A stretch of 64,000 nucleotides of DNA from JAXMAO01 sp046350375 (lineage in GTDB: Bacteria; Planctomycetota; Phycisphaerae; UBA1845; UTPLA1): the NCBI GenBank assembly GCA_046350375.1, contig JAXMAO010000010.1:62001-126000 (forward strand). Reading direction: 5' to 3'. Position numbers and translations under genes: made by a program. How positions within the stretch are numbered: position 1 is the first letter of the stretch; the number at the start of each line of letters is the position of its first letter. The notes under the pieces were generated by a model, which worked only from the letters and a program-made list of their open reading frames with translations, was not told the DNA's origin and made no database searches. Below, piece after piece: positions 26,234-34,915 of the stretch.

Positions 26234-26731
26234 ATGGCCACGCGGTATCCAAAACGCCCGACGCGCCAGGTCAAAGCGCTTGGCACGCTGATTCTCTCCA
26301 TGACGCTCGGCACCGCGCTGCTCAGTTGGGTCCACGACCTGACCCCGGCCAAGTCCAGCGCCACCACCCTCATGGGCACCACCGCGCGGCGCATCTGGGA
26401 CAAGATCATCGTCGAGACCATCTCCACCCGCGCCCTGGCCGCCGACGGCTCCGTCCGCGGCTTCTACCACCTGCACATCGATCGCACCGGCCGCGTCCAC
26501 GAAAGCCGCGCCTGGCTCCGCGAGCAACACGACTCGGCCGACCGCGGCGCCATCCGCCTGGTCGTCTCGGTCGATCGCGATTCGCCCGACCTCACGCCAC
26601 GCCAGTGGAAGTGCCTCTCCGAAGTGGTCGCCCATCTTCAGTCCGTCCACCAGATCAGCCGCGACCGCATCGAGGTCCACGAATCACAGCCCGTCCCCGG
26701 CCGCCTGGGCGCCATGTTACGAACCCGCTGA
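26234..26731 (+). CDS. Membrane-anchored protein with degenerate amidase/PGRP-like fold
   Basis: The protein is 165 residues: a basic start, one membrane segment (about 16-33) and an outside domain. The pattern of the domain follows N-acetylmuramoyl-L-alanine amidases (Amidase_2): IIVETIST where the family has the first zinc His, GFYHLHIDRTGRVHESRAW for the HF..I...G..Y.... strand, then LTPRQWKCLSEVVAHLQ and IEVHE near the last zinc His. The first His is replaced, so it may bind rather than cut peptidoglycan. This is pattern reading and only moderately sure. The 142 bases upstream hold no gene. Confidence 0.5.
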   Translation: MATRYPKRPTRQVKALGTLILSMTLGTALLSWVHDLTPAKSSATTLMGTTARRIWDKIIVETISTRALAADGSVRGFYHLHIDRTGRVHESRAWLREQHDSADRGAIRLVVSVDRDSPDLTPRQWKCLSEVVAHLQSVHQISRDRIEVHESQPVPGRLGAMLRTR

Positions 26732-26933
26732 TTCACCCCCTTCCAACCCGCGCTGCCGCCCACCCTTGCGACCCGGAAACTCCGCCGCCGCTGTTTGACG
26801 CACCCATGCCAAGCCCCTAAATTTACCCCGGGGTGGCCGGACGCATCCGGCGGCAACTCGGGCCAAGGCCCCGTCCAGGTTCGGTGGGTAGTCCGCCGCC
26901 GCAGTCGGCCTCGAATCGCAGGATCGCGTCGCC

Positions 26934-27920
26934 GTGCCTGACCTACTGTCCGGCTACAACATCGTGCAGCGCATCGGCACCGGCGCACGCTCCCAGATCT
27001 ACCAGGTCATTCACCCCGAGACCGGCCAGAAGTTCGCCCTGAAACGCGTCATCCGCCAGCCCCACGAGGACGACCGCTTTCTCATCCAGGCCATCACCGA
27101 GTACGAGGTCGCCAGCCAGTTCGATCAGCCCACGCTTCGCAAGGCCATCGACTGCCACAAGATCCGCCGCTGGATGCGACTCGTCGAGGTCCAGGTCGTC
27201 CTCGAGCTCATCGACGGCTTCTCCCTCGACAAGCACCGCCTCACCGACCTCAACCAGATCGTCGATGTCTTCAAGCACGTCTGCAACGGCCTCGACGCCC
27301 TGCACAACCTCGGTTTCGTCCATGCCGACATGAAGCCCAACAACATCCTCGTCACCAACGATCACAAGATCAAAATCATCGACTTCGGCCAGAGCTGCCG
27401 CATCGGCCACCGCAAGGAGCGCATCCAGGGCACCGCCGACTACATCGCGCCGGAGCAGGTCGAGCGCCGCCCCCTCACCCGCCAGACCGACGTCTTCAAC
27501 GTCGGCGCCACGCTCTACTGGGCCGTCACCGGCAAGAACATCCCCACCATGATTTCGCGCCAGGATGAAAACCGCCACTCCATCGCCGCCCCGTCGGCCC
27601 GCCGCAACATCCCCACCCCCCAGGAGATCGACGCCCAGATTCCCACCGCCTTGTCGCGACTTGTCATGGAGTGCTGCAACGACCGCCCCTCCGACCGCCC
27701 CGGCGACATGAAGCAGATCATCAGCCGGCTCGAAGTCGTCGAGCATGTCCTCGCCAAGCGCCGCGCCGCCGGCGAGCAGGACATCCGCGTCAGCGAGGTC
27801 GGCGAGCCCATCGCCCCCAGCGACACCGCCAAGCGCGCCGGCGCCGAGGCCAAGAAAGACGCCAAGGCCGCCAAGCCCGCGCGCGGTCACGGCCAGAAAA
27901 ACCCGGGCACCAGGCGATGA
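26934..27920 (+). CDS. Serine/threonine protein kinase, eukaryotic-like, soluble
   Basis: The 328-residue kinase domain covers about residues 8-265: glycine loop GTGARSQIY, ATP-binding Lys in FALKRV, catalytic HADMKPNNIL (His-Ala-Asp in place of HRD), IDFGQS for DFG, GTADYIAPEQ for the activation segment, and DVFNVGATLYWAVTG. No membrane segment or sensor domain follows; the tail is charged, Ala/Lys-rich and probably disordered. All catalytic residues are present. It starts at GTG 26934. The ATG of the next gene, a phosphatase, overlaps its TGA, so kinase and phosphatase are made in step. Confidence 0.92.
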   Translation: MPDLLSGYNIVQRIGTGARSQIYQVIHPETGQKFALKRVIRQPHEDDRFLIQAITEYEVASQFDQPTLRKAIDCHKIRRWMRLVEVQVVLELIDGFSLDKHRLTDLNQIVDVFKHVCNGLDALHNLGFVHADMKPNNILVTNDHKIKIIDFGQSCRIGHRKERIQGTADYIAPEQVERRPLTRQTDVFNVGATLYWAVTGKNIPTMISRQDENRHSIAAPSARRNIPTPQEIDAQIPTALSRLVMECCNDRPSDRPGDMKQIISRLEVVEHVLAKRRAAGEQDIRVSEVGEPIAPSDTAKRAGAEAKKDAKAAKPARGHGQKNPGTRR

Positions 27921-28786
27921 ACCGCCCCGCGGCCCGCGTCGCCGCCGAACAGGCCGCCGAGCTCTTCCGCCAGGCCGCGCGCCTCAACCGCGAAGACCCC
28001 CTCCGCCACAACGCCGTCCTCTGCTTCCCCGACTTCGGCCAGCTCGTCATGACCGGCGACATGCACGGCCACCGCGCCAACTTCGACAAGCTCCAGCGCT
28101 TCGCCCGGCTCGAGGTCTCGCCCGCCCGGCATGTCATCCTTCACGAGCTCATCCACCCCGACGTCCCCTTCGGGCAGCTCGATCCGTCGCACGAACTCCT
28201 GCTCGACGCCGCCCGCTACAAGTGCGACTTTCCCGACCAGGTCCACTTCCTCCAGTCCAATCACGAGCTCTCGCAGCTCATGGGGCATGCCATCCTCAAG
28301 AACGGCCGCGCGGTTGTGGACGACTTCCGCCGCGGCGTCCTCAACGCCTATGGCCCCGCCGGCGACGCCGTTTACGAGGCCATCCTCGACTTCATCGCCT
28401 CCTACCCAGTCGCCGCGCGCACCGCCCAGCGACTCTGGCTCTCGCACTCTCTGCCCGCGGTCGACGACCTGCCCGAATTCAATCCCGCCGCCCTCGATCG
28501 TCCCCTCACGCGCAGCGACTTCGAACATGGCGGCGCCGTCTACCAAATCGTCTGGGGGCGACGCTTCTCGCCCGACCACCTTGCCGTCCTCTCCGCCACG
28601 CTCAACGTCGAGCTCTTCATCGTCGGCCACATCCCGCAGGAATCCGGCTACGACGTCCGCTTCGACCGGGTGCTCATCCTCGCCAGTGACCACAACCACG
28701 GCGTCTTTCTGCCGATCGACCTCGCCAGCCGCGCCTCGATGGACACTCTCACCGGCCGAATCCAGAAGTTCGTCGCCGTGCCGTAG
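27917..28786 (+). CDS. Metallophosphoesterase (protein-phosphatase-like)
   Basis: This 289-residue protein of the calcineurin-like family has MTGDMHGHRANFDKL (GDxHG, about 47-61), LHELIHPDVPFG in the second metal region where protein phosphatases have GDxxDRG, LQSNHEL replacing GNHE, and later His residues in LSHSLP and FIVGHIPQE. These are variant but plausible metal ligands. The ATGA overlap with the kinase gene strongly suggests it reverses that kinase's phosphorylation; this is inference. Alternatively it may act on nucleotides. Confidence 0.8.
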   Translation: MNRPAARVAAEQAAELFRQAARLNREDPLRHNAVLCFPDFGQLVMTGDMHGHRANFDKLQRFARLEVSPARHVILHELIHPDVPFGQLDPSHELLLDAARYKCDFPDQVHFLQSNHELSQLMGHAILKNGRAVVDDFRRGVLNAYGPAGDAVYEAILDFIASYPVAARTAQRLWLSHSLPAVDDLPEFNPAALDRPLTRSDFEHGGAVYQIVWGRRFSPDHLAVLSATLNVELFIVGHIPQESGYDVRFDRVLILASDHNHGVFLPIDLASRASMDTLTGRIQKFVAVP

Positions 28787-28802
28787 CGCGCCCGTTGGGT
28801 GG

Positions 28803-28821
28803 CACAGGCTTTCAGCCTGTG
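28803..28821. repeat. Short inverted repeat (8-base arms, CACAGGCT/AGCCTGTG)
   Basis: CACAGGCT TTC AGCCTGTG is a perfect hairpin just after the phosphatase stop. The text GGCACAGGCTTTCAGCCTGTG is of the kind scattered through planctomycete genomes. No T-run follows, so a classic terminator is doubtful. Confidence 0.7.
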
Positions 28822-28993
28822 AAGCCTCGTTTCACCGTGGCAAGAAGCGTCTCGGCTGTGTCTGACGCAACGTTTTCGGGCCATGCAACGTCACCGCCCG
28901 CGCCGCGCCTCTTGAACCCCACGCCCCAACTGTGTTAGGATTGGACCCTGGAGGCGGTTTCCGCCGTTCCGGCCGAGAGGTGAGGAGAGGGAA

Positions 28994-29812
28994 ATGTCCG
29001 CGTTCCCGCGCCGCGCGAGCGGCTGTCTGCTGGCGGTCGCGTTCTGCGCCGCAATTCCGTCCAGTGCATCTGCCCGGCCGTCCTATGGCATCGCGAACTG
29101 CGTCATCTGCCATTCCAGCTCCGGCTTCGGCATCGACGCCACCAATCGCCTGGTTGACGTCGTCAGCGGCACCACCGCCACCATTCCATCCGGCGCTCAT
29201 GGCGACCCGGATCGCGGCGAAGGCCCGCTGTCCACCTACACCGCCAGCCCCGGCGGATCCTTCAACCTTCAGGTCCAGGTCAAAGATCCCAATCCCGGCA
29301 CGCCGCCGTTCCAGCCCGAACACTACGCCGTCGGCCTGAAACACTTCTTCACCACCGACCCCGACTATCAGAACGGCAACCCCAACACCGCCGACTGGGC
29401 TGACAACATGCTCACCCTCTCGGGCGCGACTTACTACGATGACCTCAATCCGCCCACCGTCCCCGACCCCGAGCCGATTCCGCTCGACGAGACCGGCTGG
29501 TGGATCCACACCGATGTGAACTCCGGCGGGCCGCTCGTCGGCAGCCTCTACTACACCTCCGTCGCCGAGAACGGCCACTGGTGGTACGACCCCGATACCG
29601 GCGGCCCGCACCTCTTCTCGCTAACCGTCACCGTGCCCGCCGGCGTTGTCCCCGGCTGGTACGACCTCGAAGTCTCGGTAGAAGGCGACCAGAAAACCGG
29701 CGACGTCTTCGCCTATTACGACGAGGAGCACTTCTACCTCCACATTCTGCCTGAACCGGCCAGCGCAATGCTCCTGCTTGCCGGCCTTCTGGCAGCCCGC
29801 CGCCGACGCTAG
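28994..29812 (+). CDS. Exported haem-motif (CxxCH) protein with PEP-CTERM-like anchor
   Basis: The 272-residue protein has a signal peptide (about 1-27, cutting after SSASA), then a single c-type haem motif NCVICHSS (about 36-43), the only one, a large beta-rich middle with many acidic, Trp and Tyr residues, and a C-terminal LPEPASAMLLLAGLLAARRRR: PEP motif, hydrophobic segment, Arg cluster, as in PEP-CTERM sorting signals. It would be secreted and anchored or processed by an exosortase. The beta part may be sugar- or mineral-binding. GAGGAGAGGG lies just before the ATG, and TAGGAT at 28936-28941 is a possible -10. Confidence 0.78.
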   Translation: MSAFPRRASGCLLAVAFCAAIPSSASARPSYGIANCVICHSSSGFGIDATNRLVDVVSGTTATIPSGAHGDPDRGEGPLSTYTASPGGSFNLQVQVKDPNPGTPPFQPEHYAVGLKHFFTTDPDYQNGNPNTADWADNMLTLSGATYYDDLNPPTVPDPEPIPLDETGWWIHTDVNSGGPLVGSLYYTSVAENGHWWYDPDTGGPHLFSLTVTVPAGVVPGWYDLEVSVEGDQKTGDVFAYYDEEHFYLHILPEPASAMLLLAGLLAARRRR

Positions 29813-29978
29813 TTCGGCCGATCTTGGCTGGTGATTTCCGCGTTGAATCGGCCCGCGCGCCGCGCGCCCGGCCACCGCCGCGTCCGCGCCCACCGACCCG
29901 CGTCGGCGTCCGAATACTCCGGCCGTGGCGTGGTCCCCGGGCCCGTCCGCCGCACGCAACCCATTCACCCGCCATTGG

Positions 29979-29984
29979 TATACA
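29979..29984 (+). promoter_or_regulatory. Possible -10 element (TATACA) for the GspE/PilB gene
   Basis: TATACA stands out in GC-rich sequence about 70 bases before the ATPase gene. No clear -35 is seen. The 240 bases between 29813 and 30053 hold no gene. Confidence 0.35.
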
Positions 29985-30053
29985 CTCCCGGACTCGGGGT
30001 GCGCGCCGCCGCCACGGTGGGCCGCCGCCGTGCCCCCTCAGGCAGGTGCTCCG

Positions 30054-31721
30054 TTGAACCTCGGCGACATCCTCATCCAGCGCGGCAAGATCACCCCCGA
30101 TCAGCTCTCCCAGGCCGTCGCCTCCAAGAAGGAACCGGCCGAGCGGCTCGAGAAAATTCTCGTCCGCCTCGGCTTCGTCGACGAGCGTGAAGTCCTCGAG
30201 GTCCTCGGGCAGCAGCTTCACTTCCCGGTCGTCGATCTCAGCAAGGCCAACGTCGACGTCGAAACGCTCAAGCAGATGCCCACCAAGCTCGTCCACCGCC
30301 GCAAGCTCATCCCGCTCGAGAAGACCAACGGCAAGCTCCGCGTCGCCACCTGCGACCCGTTCGACCTCTACGGCTTCGACGAACTGCGGATGATCACCAA
30401 CCTCGACGTCACCCCCGTGCTGGCCGCCGAAAGCGAGATCAACGCCGTCATCAAGAAATACTTCGGCGTCGGCGGCGACACCATCAGCCAGCTCGTCGAC
30501 GACGACAGCATCTCCGTCGTCAGCGACGTCAACGAAGAGGCCGGCGACCTCGCCGAAATGGCCCAGGACGCCAGCGTCGTCAAGCTCGTCAACGACCTGC
30601 TGCTCGAAGCCATCAACGAACGCGCCAGCGACATCCACATCGAGCCCTACGAGCACGACCTCCACGTCCGCTATCGAATCGACGGCGTCCTGCAGAACGC
30701 CAACGTCCCCCCGCAGATCCGCCGCTTTCAGGCCGCCATCATCAGCCGCATCAAGATCCTCTCCAACCTCAACATCGCCGAGAAACGCCTCCCCCAGGAC
30801 GGCAGCTTCAAGATCAAGGCCCACGGGCGCGAAATCGACCTGCGCATCAGCGTCATCCCCATGGCCTTCGGCGAAGGCGTCGTCATGCGTATCCTCGACA
30901 AGCAGGCCATCCTGCTCTCCCTCGACGACCTCGGCTTCATGCCCGAAACCCTCAAGGTCTTCGAGGAAGTCATCAACATGCCCCACGGCATCCTGCTAGT
31001 CACCGGCCCCACCGGCTCCGGCAAGACCACCACGCTTTACGCCGCCCTCAACAAGATCGTCACCGACGAGATCAAGGTCCTCACCGTCGAAGACCCCGTC
31101 GAATACCACCTCGACGGCGTCAACCAGGTCGGCGTCAATCTCAAGGCCGGCCTCACCTTCGCCCGCGGCATGCGCTCCTTCCTCCGTCACGACCCGGACG
31201 TCATCATGGTGGGCGAGATTCGCGACCTCGAGACGGCCGAGACTGCCATTCAGGCCTCCCTGACCGGGCACCTCGTGCTCAGTACGCTGCACACCAATGA
31301 CGCCTGCAGCGCGGCCACCCGACTCCTCGACATGGGCGTCGAGCCGTTCCTGGTGGCCTCTTCCCTCGAGGCCGTGCTCGCCCAGCGCCTCATCCGCTGC
31401 ATCTGCAAAAAGTGCAAGGAGGAATACACCCCCAAGTCCACCGAGGTGCCCCCGGACTTCAACTGGAAAGGTGAAAAGTTCTTCCGCGGAAAAGGCTGCC
31501 GCGACTGCCGCAACACCGGCTTCTCCGGCCGAAAGGGCATCTTCGAGCTGCTTGTCCTCGACGACGACCTCAAGGAGCTGATCGTTCAGCGCGCCTCGAC
31601 CGGCAAGCTGCTCAACGCCGCCCGCAACAAGGGGCTGGTCCTGCTCCGCGATGACGGCTTCCGCAAGGTCCGCGCCGGCATCACCACCATCGAAGAAGTC
31701 GTCCGGGCCACGAAGGGCTAG
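30054..31721 (+). CDS. gspE: GspE/PilB-type secretion or pilus assembly ATPase
   Basis: This 555-residue hexameric motor powers type II secretion or type IV pilus assembly at the inner membrane. It has an N-terminal MshEN-like domain (LGDILIQRGKITPDQL, residues 2-17; about 1-150), then ASDIHIEP, Walker A GPTGSGKTTT, Asp box in VEDPVEYHL, Walker B VIMVGEIRDLETAE, the His box STLHTNDA and the zinc-binding cysteines CICKKC and CRDCRNTG. Start is taken as TTG 30054 (AGG 7 bases upstream), but GTG 30030 would add eight residues. No other secretion genes are in the window. It lies alone, followed by tandem repeats. Confidence 0.92.
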   Translation: MNLGDILIQRGKITPDQLSQAVASKKEPAERLEKILVRLGFVDEREVLEVLGQQLHFPVVDLSKANVDVETLKQMPTKLVHRRKLIPLEKTNGKLRVATCDPFDLYGFDELRMITNLDVTPVLAAESEINAVIKKYFGVGGDTISQLVDDDSISVVSDVNEEAGDLAEMAQDASVVKLVNDLLLEAINERASDIHIEPYEHDLHVRYRIDGVLQNANVPPQIRRFQAAIISRIKILSNLNIAEKRLPQDGSFKIKAHGREIDLRISVIPMAFGEGVVMRILDKQAILLSLDDLGFMPETLKVFEEVINMPHGILLVTGPTGSGKTTTLYAALNKIVTDEIKVLTVEDPVEYHLDGVNQVGVNLKAGLTFARGMRSFLRHDPDVIMVGEIRDLETAETAIQASLTGHLVLSTLHTNDACSAATRLLDMGVEPFLVASSLEAVLAQRLIRCICKKCKEEYTPKSTEVPPDFNWKGEKFFRGKGCRDCRNTGFSGRKGIFELLVLDDDLKELIVQRASTGKLLNAARNKGLVLLRDDGFRKVRAGITTIEEVVRATKG

Positions 31722-31739
31722 GGGCGCGTTCGATTCGTT

Positions 31740-31794
31740 CTTTCGGGTAGGGCAAAGCTCCGGCTTTCGGGTAGGGCAAAGCTCCAGCTTTGCC
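31740..31794. repeat. Two tandem 24-base repeats ending in a hairpin
   Basis: The unit CTTTCGGGTAGGGCAAAGCT plus CCGG occurs at 31740-31763 and again, with one change, at 31764-31787. The second unit runs into a perfect inverted repeat, GGCAAAGCT CC AGCTTTGCC (31775-31794). It lies in the 230-base gap between two converging genes. Confidence 0.75.
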
Positions 31795-31896
31795 ATGCAG
31801 CAGCGTCACGGCAGCGCCTGGTCGTACCCGACCCCGAGAGTCGACATTGACGAAGCACAGGCGCACGCGAGTCCCGCTCCTGAAATGCTCGAATCG

Positions 31897-31917
31897 CACG
31901 GGCCTTCAGCCCGCGTG
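31897..31917. repeat. Imperfect hairpin CACGGGC..GCCCGCGTG
   Basis: CACGGGCCTTCAGCCCGCGTG forms a hairpin with a small bulge, of the same style as the elements at 28803 and 31740. It sits near the 3' end of the leftward membrane protein gene. Confidence 0.5.
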
Positions 31918-31951
31918 GCGCCGCAACTGAAATCTCGCCTGATCCCCCGCC

Positions 31952-32542
31952 CTACTCAAACCGCCCGCCGCGCGGCACCAGCTCATCATCCTGAACCGCC
32001 ACCGGCGGCTCGATCCGGTCCCGCACCGCCGCCAGCACACGGCCGCCCCACCGATAGGCCGGCAAGAGCACCCCCGCCCCCGCCACAGCACCGCACACCG
32101 CCAGCGCCACGATCGCCCGCCGCGACCGTCGCGCCAGCGCCCGCCCGGCCGGCCGCCACACCACGACCGCCGCGAGGGCCAGCCCCACGGCCACCATCGC
32201 GTCATAGCTGGCGCGCTGCCAGTACGACCCGCCCAGGTTCAGCCAGAAGCCGAACTCGTCGAACGTCAGCCCCAGCGCCACGCCATAGGCCGCCGCCAGC
32301 CGCGCCGAATCGACCCGCGCCGCGCCGTGCACCAGTTGATAGACCCCCAGCGCCGCCAACAGGCAGATGCCCCACACGTGATGATGCACGTGCGTCCCGC
32401 CGACCCGCAGGTACAGGTCCCCCTGCTCGTTCGACATCAGCAGGTAAACCACCGCGCGCGACGCCAGACAGGTCGCGACAAACGCCCCGACCAGCCACAG
32501 GCCCACCCGGGCGCGGCCCACACCCGCCGCGTGTGCACTCAC
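31952..32542 (-). CDS. Integral membrane protein, function unknown
   Basis: The 196-residue protein has four to five hydrophobic segments and a striking GTHVHHHVWGICLLAALG loop-plus-helix (about 48-65) with four clustered histidines, which may bind a metal. A similar HVHHH-type motif is found in a family of uncharacterised actinobacterial and planctomycete membrane proteins. LTFDEFGFWLNLGGSYW adds conserved acidic and aromatic residues. GTG at 32542 is preferred because GGGAGG lies seven bases before it. It converges with the gspE-type gene and starts about 80 bases downstream of fusA. Confidence 0.7.
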   Translation of the reverse strand: MSAHAAGVGRARVGLWLVGAFVATCLASRAVVYLLMSNEQGDLYLRVGGTHVHHHVWGICLLAALGVYQLVHGAARVDSARLAAAYGVALGLTFDEFGFWLNLGGSYWQRASYDAMVAVGLALAAVVVWRPAGRALARRSRRAIVALAVCGAVAGAGVLLPAYRWGGRVLAAVRDRIEPPVAVQDDELVPRGGRFE

Positions 32543-32623
32543 CGTGTTCCCTCCCAGACGCCCCGCGATCTGCCGCGGCGGCCGGCATTGTAACCGACCC
32601 GCCGGCACGACTTGCACGCCTGG

Positions 32624-34699
32624 TTATTTCTTCACCGCCCGCGCCGCCGCCACCACTTCCTCCTGGATGGCCGTCGGCACGCGCCGATACGCCAGGAACT
32701 CCATCGAGAACCCGGCCTTCCCCTGCGACAGCGACCGCACGTCGGTCGCGTACCCAAACATCTCGCACAGCGGCACTTCCGTCGTAATCACCGTCGAACT
32801 GCCGCGGTTCTCCACGTTCACGATCAACCCGCGCCGGCTCGCCAGGTCGCCCGTCACGCCGCCCTGGTATTCGCTCGGCGTCTCCACTTCGACCTTCATG
32901 ATCGGCTCGAGCAGAATCGCCCCGGACTTCAGAAACGCCTCCTTGAAGGCGTCGCGCGCACAGATCTGAAACGCAATGTCCGACGAATCCACCGGGTGGC
33001 TCGAGCCGTCCTCCAGCACCACGCGCACCCCGATGATCGGAAAGCCCGCCACCGGCCCCTTCGGCAGCACCGACCGGAATCCCTTGTCGCACGACGGAAT
33101 GTACTCCGTCGGAATCCGCCCGCCGAACACCTTGTTCTCGAACTCGTACGGCAGCTCCGACCCTTCCGGCAGCGGCTCCACCCGCCCCACCACGTGGGCA
33201 TACTGCCCCGAGCCGCCCGTCTGCTTGCGATGCTTGTAGTTGAACTCGACCGCCTTGGTCGGCGCCTCGCGATAGCTCACCTTCGGCCGGCCCACGTTCA
33301 GCTCGACGTTGTACTCGCGCCGGATCCGCTCGGTGTAAATCTCCAGGTGCAGCTCGCCCATGCCCGAAATCAGCGTCTCGCCCGACTCGTGATCGACCCG
33401 CGTATGAAACGTCGGGTCTTCCTTCGTGAACCGGTTCAGCGCCTTCGCCAGCTTGTCCCGGTCGGCCGTCCGCGCCGGCGCGATCGCCAGCGCAATCACC
33501 GGCTCGGCCACCTGGATCGACTCCAGCGACAGGTTCACCGACGACGCGCAGAACGTGTCGCCCGACGCGCACTCCACTCCGACCACCGCGAAGATGTCCC
33601 CGGCCCGCGCCAGGTCGACGTCCGCCCGGCTGTTGGCGTGCATCCGCACCAGCCGGCTGAAACGCACTTCCTTGCCGGTCCGCGCGTTGATCAGCCGGTC
33701 GCCGCGCCGAATCGTGCCCGAATAGAGCCGCGTGTAGGTCAGCTGCCCGAAGCTCTCGTCGACCAGCTTGAAGGCCATCGCGACGGCCGGGCCATCCGGA
33801 TCGGGCTGGATCGGCACCTCGGCGCCGTCGTTCTGGTTATCGTTCGCAAACACCTCGCGATCGAGCGGGCTGGGCAGGTAGCGGCAGATCGCATCCAGCA
33901 GCAGCTGCACCCCCTTGTTCTTGTAGGCGCTGCCCATCAGGACCGGCGTGATCTCGTTCGTGATCGTGTGCCGGCGGATGATGGTGTGGATCAGCTCCTG
34001 CGGAATCGGCTTCTCCTCGAGCATCATCTCCATCAGCCCGTCGTCAAACAGCGACAGCGTGTCGAGCATGCCGGCCCGCGCCGCCTCGGCCTCGCTCCGC
34101 AGCTCCGCCGGAATCGGCACGCGCTTGATCGTCTCGCCCGCCTTGCCCTCGAAGTACACAGCCTCAAGCGTCACCAGGTCGATCACGCCCTCGAGCTGGT
34201 CGCCCAGGCCGATCGGCATCTGCAGCGGCACCACCGTCAGGTCGAGCTTCTCTTCCAGCGCCGCCATCACCGACACCGGGTCGGCCCCGACGCGGTCGAG
34301 CTTGTTGATGAACGCGATCCGCGGCACCTGGTAGCGCTTCATCTGCCGATCGACCGTGATCGACTGCGACTGCACCCCCGCCACGCCGCACAGCACCAGG
34401 ATCGCCCCGTCGAGCACCCGCAGCGACCGCTCCACCTCCACCGTGAAGTCGACGTGGCCGGGCGTGTCGATGATGTTGATCTGCCGGTTCGACCAGCTCA
34501 CCGTCGTCGCCGCCGAGGTGATGGTGATGCCGCGCTCGCGCTCGAGGTCCATGTGGTCCATGGTCGCCTCGGACTCGTGCACCTCGCCCATCTCGTGGAT
34601 CTTGCCCGAGTAGAACAGAATGCGCTCGGTCAGGGTTGTCTTCCCCGAGTCGATGTGCGCCGAGATGCCCACGTTCCGGATGTTCGAAAGCTCCGTCAT
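32624..34699 (-). CDS. fusA: Elongation factor G, spd (mitochondrial-like EFG1) type
   Basis: EF-G (691 residues) moves tRNA and mRNA through the ribosome using GTP. Motifs: G1 AHIDSGKTT (14-22), switch ERERGITITSAATT, G3 DTPGHVDFTVEVERSLRVLD, G4 NKLD, and domain IV region GGSGQYAHVVGRVEPL with domain V ending RVPTAIQEEVVAAA. AHIDSGKTT and ITITSAATTVSW are traits I associate with the spdEFG1/mitochondrial EFG1 branch rather than canonical EF-G. It is not next to rpsL-rpsG-tuf, which supports a second or alternative EF-G. Full length and apparently functional. Confidence 0.93.
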   Translation of the reverse strand: MTELSNIRNVGISAHIDSGKTTLTERILFYSGKIHEMGEVHESEATMDHMDLERERGITITSAATTVSWSNRQINIIDTPGHVDFTVEVERSLRVLDGAILVLCGVAGVQSQSITVDRQMKRYQVPRIAFINKLDRVGADPVSVMAALEEKLDLTVVPLQMPIGLGDQLEGVIDLVTLEAVYFEGKAGETIKRVPIPAELRSEAEAARAGMLDTLSLFDDGLMEMMLEEKPIPQELIHTIIRRHTITNEITPVLMGSAYKNKGVQLLLDAICRYLPSPLDREVFANDNQNDGAEVPIQPDPDGPAVAMAFKLVDESFGQLTYTRLYSGTIRRGDRLINARTGKEVRFSRLVRMHANSRADVDLARAGDIFAVVGVECASGDTFCASSVNLSLESIQVAEPVIALAIAPARTADRDKLAKALNRFTKEDPTFHTRVDHESGETLISGMGELHLEIYTERIRREYNVELNVGRPKVSYREAPTKAVEFNYKHRKQTGGSGQYAHVVGRVEPLPEGSELPYEFENKVFGGRIPTEYIPSCDKGFRSVLPKGPVAGFPIIGVRVVLEDGSSHPVDSSDIAFQICARDAFKEAFLKSGAILLEPIMKVEVETPSEYQGGVTGDLASRRGLIVNVENRGSSTVITTEVPLCEMFGYATDVRSLSQGKAGFSMEFLAYRRVPTAIQEEVVAAARAVKK

Positions 34700-34915
34700 C
34701 GCTCAAACCTGTCCCGCCGCTCGGCCGCGGTCATTGGCTCGACCGCAACCCGCGACGCCTTCCTCGGTGAAGTCCTGGACCGCCGTTCCCTTGCTTCAAC
34801 GGCCGGTCATCGTGCAATTTCCCGGGGCGGCACTAACGCTCCCGGGAGCAAGGTCGTATGACCGCCGCTTCCAGGATTCCCTGAATTCCTCGCCGGCGCC
34901 GTCGTCGCGCTCGCT

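Noticed and set aside
28803..28821. Rho-independent terminator after the phosphatase gene
   Set aside because: The hairpin is good but no T-tract follows; its text looks more like a dispersed repeat.
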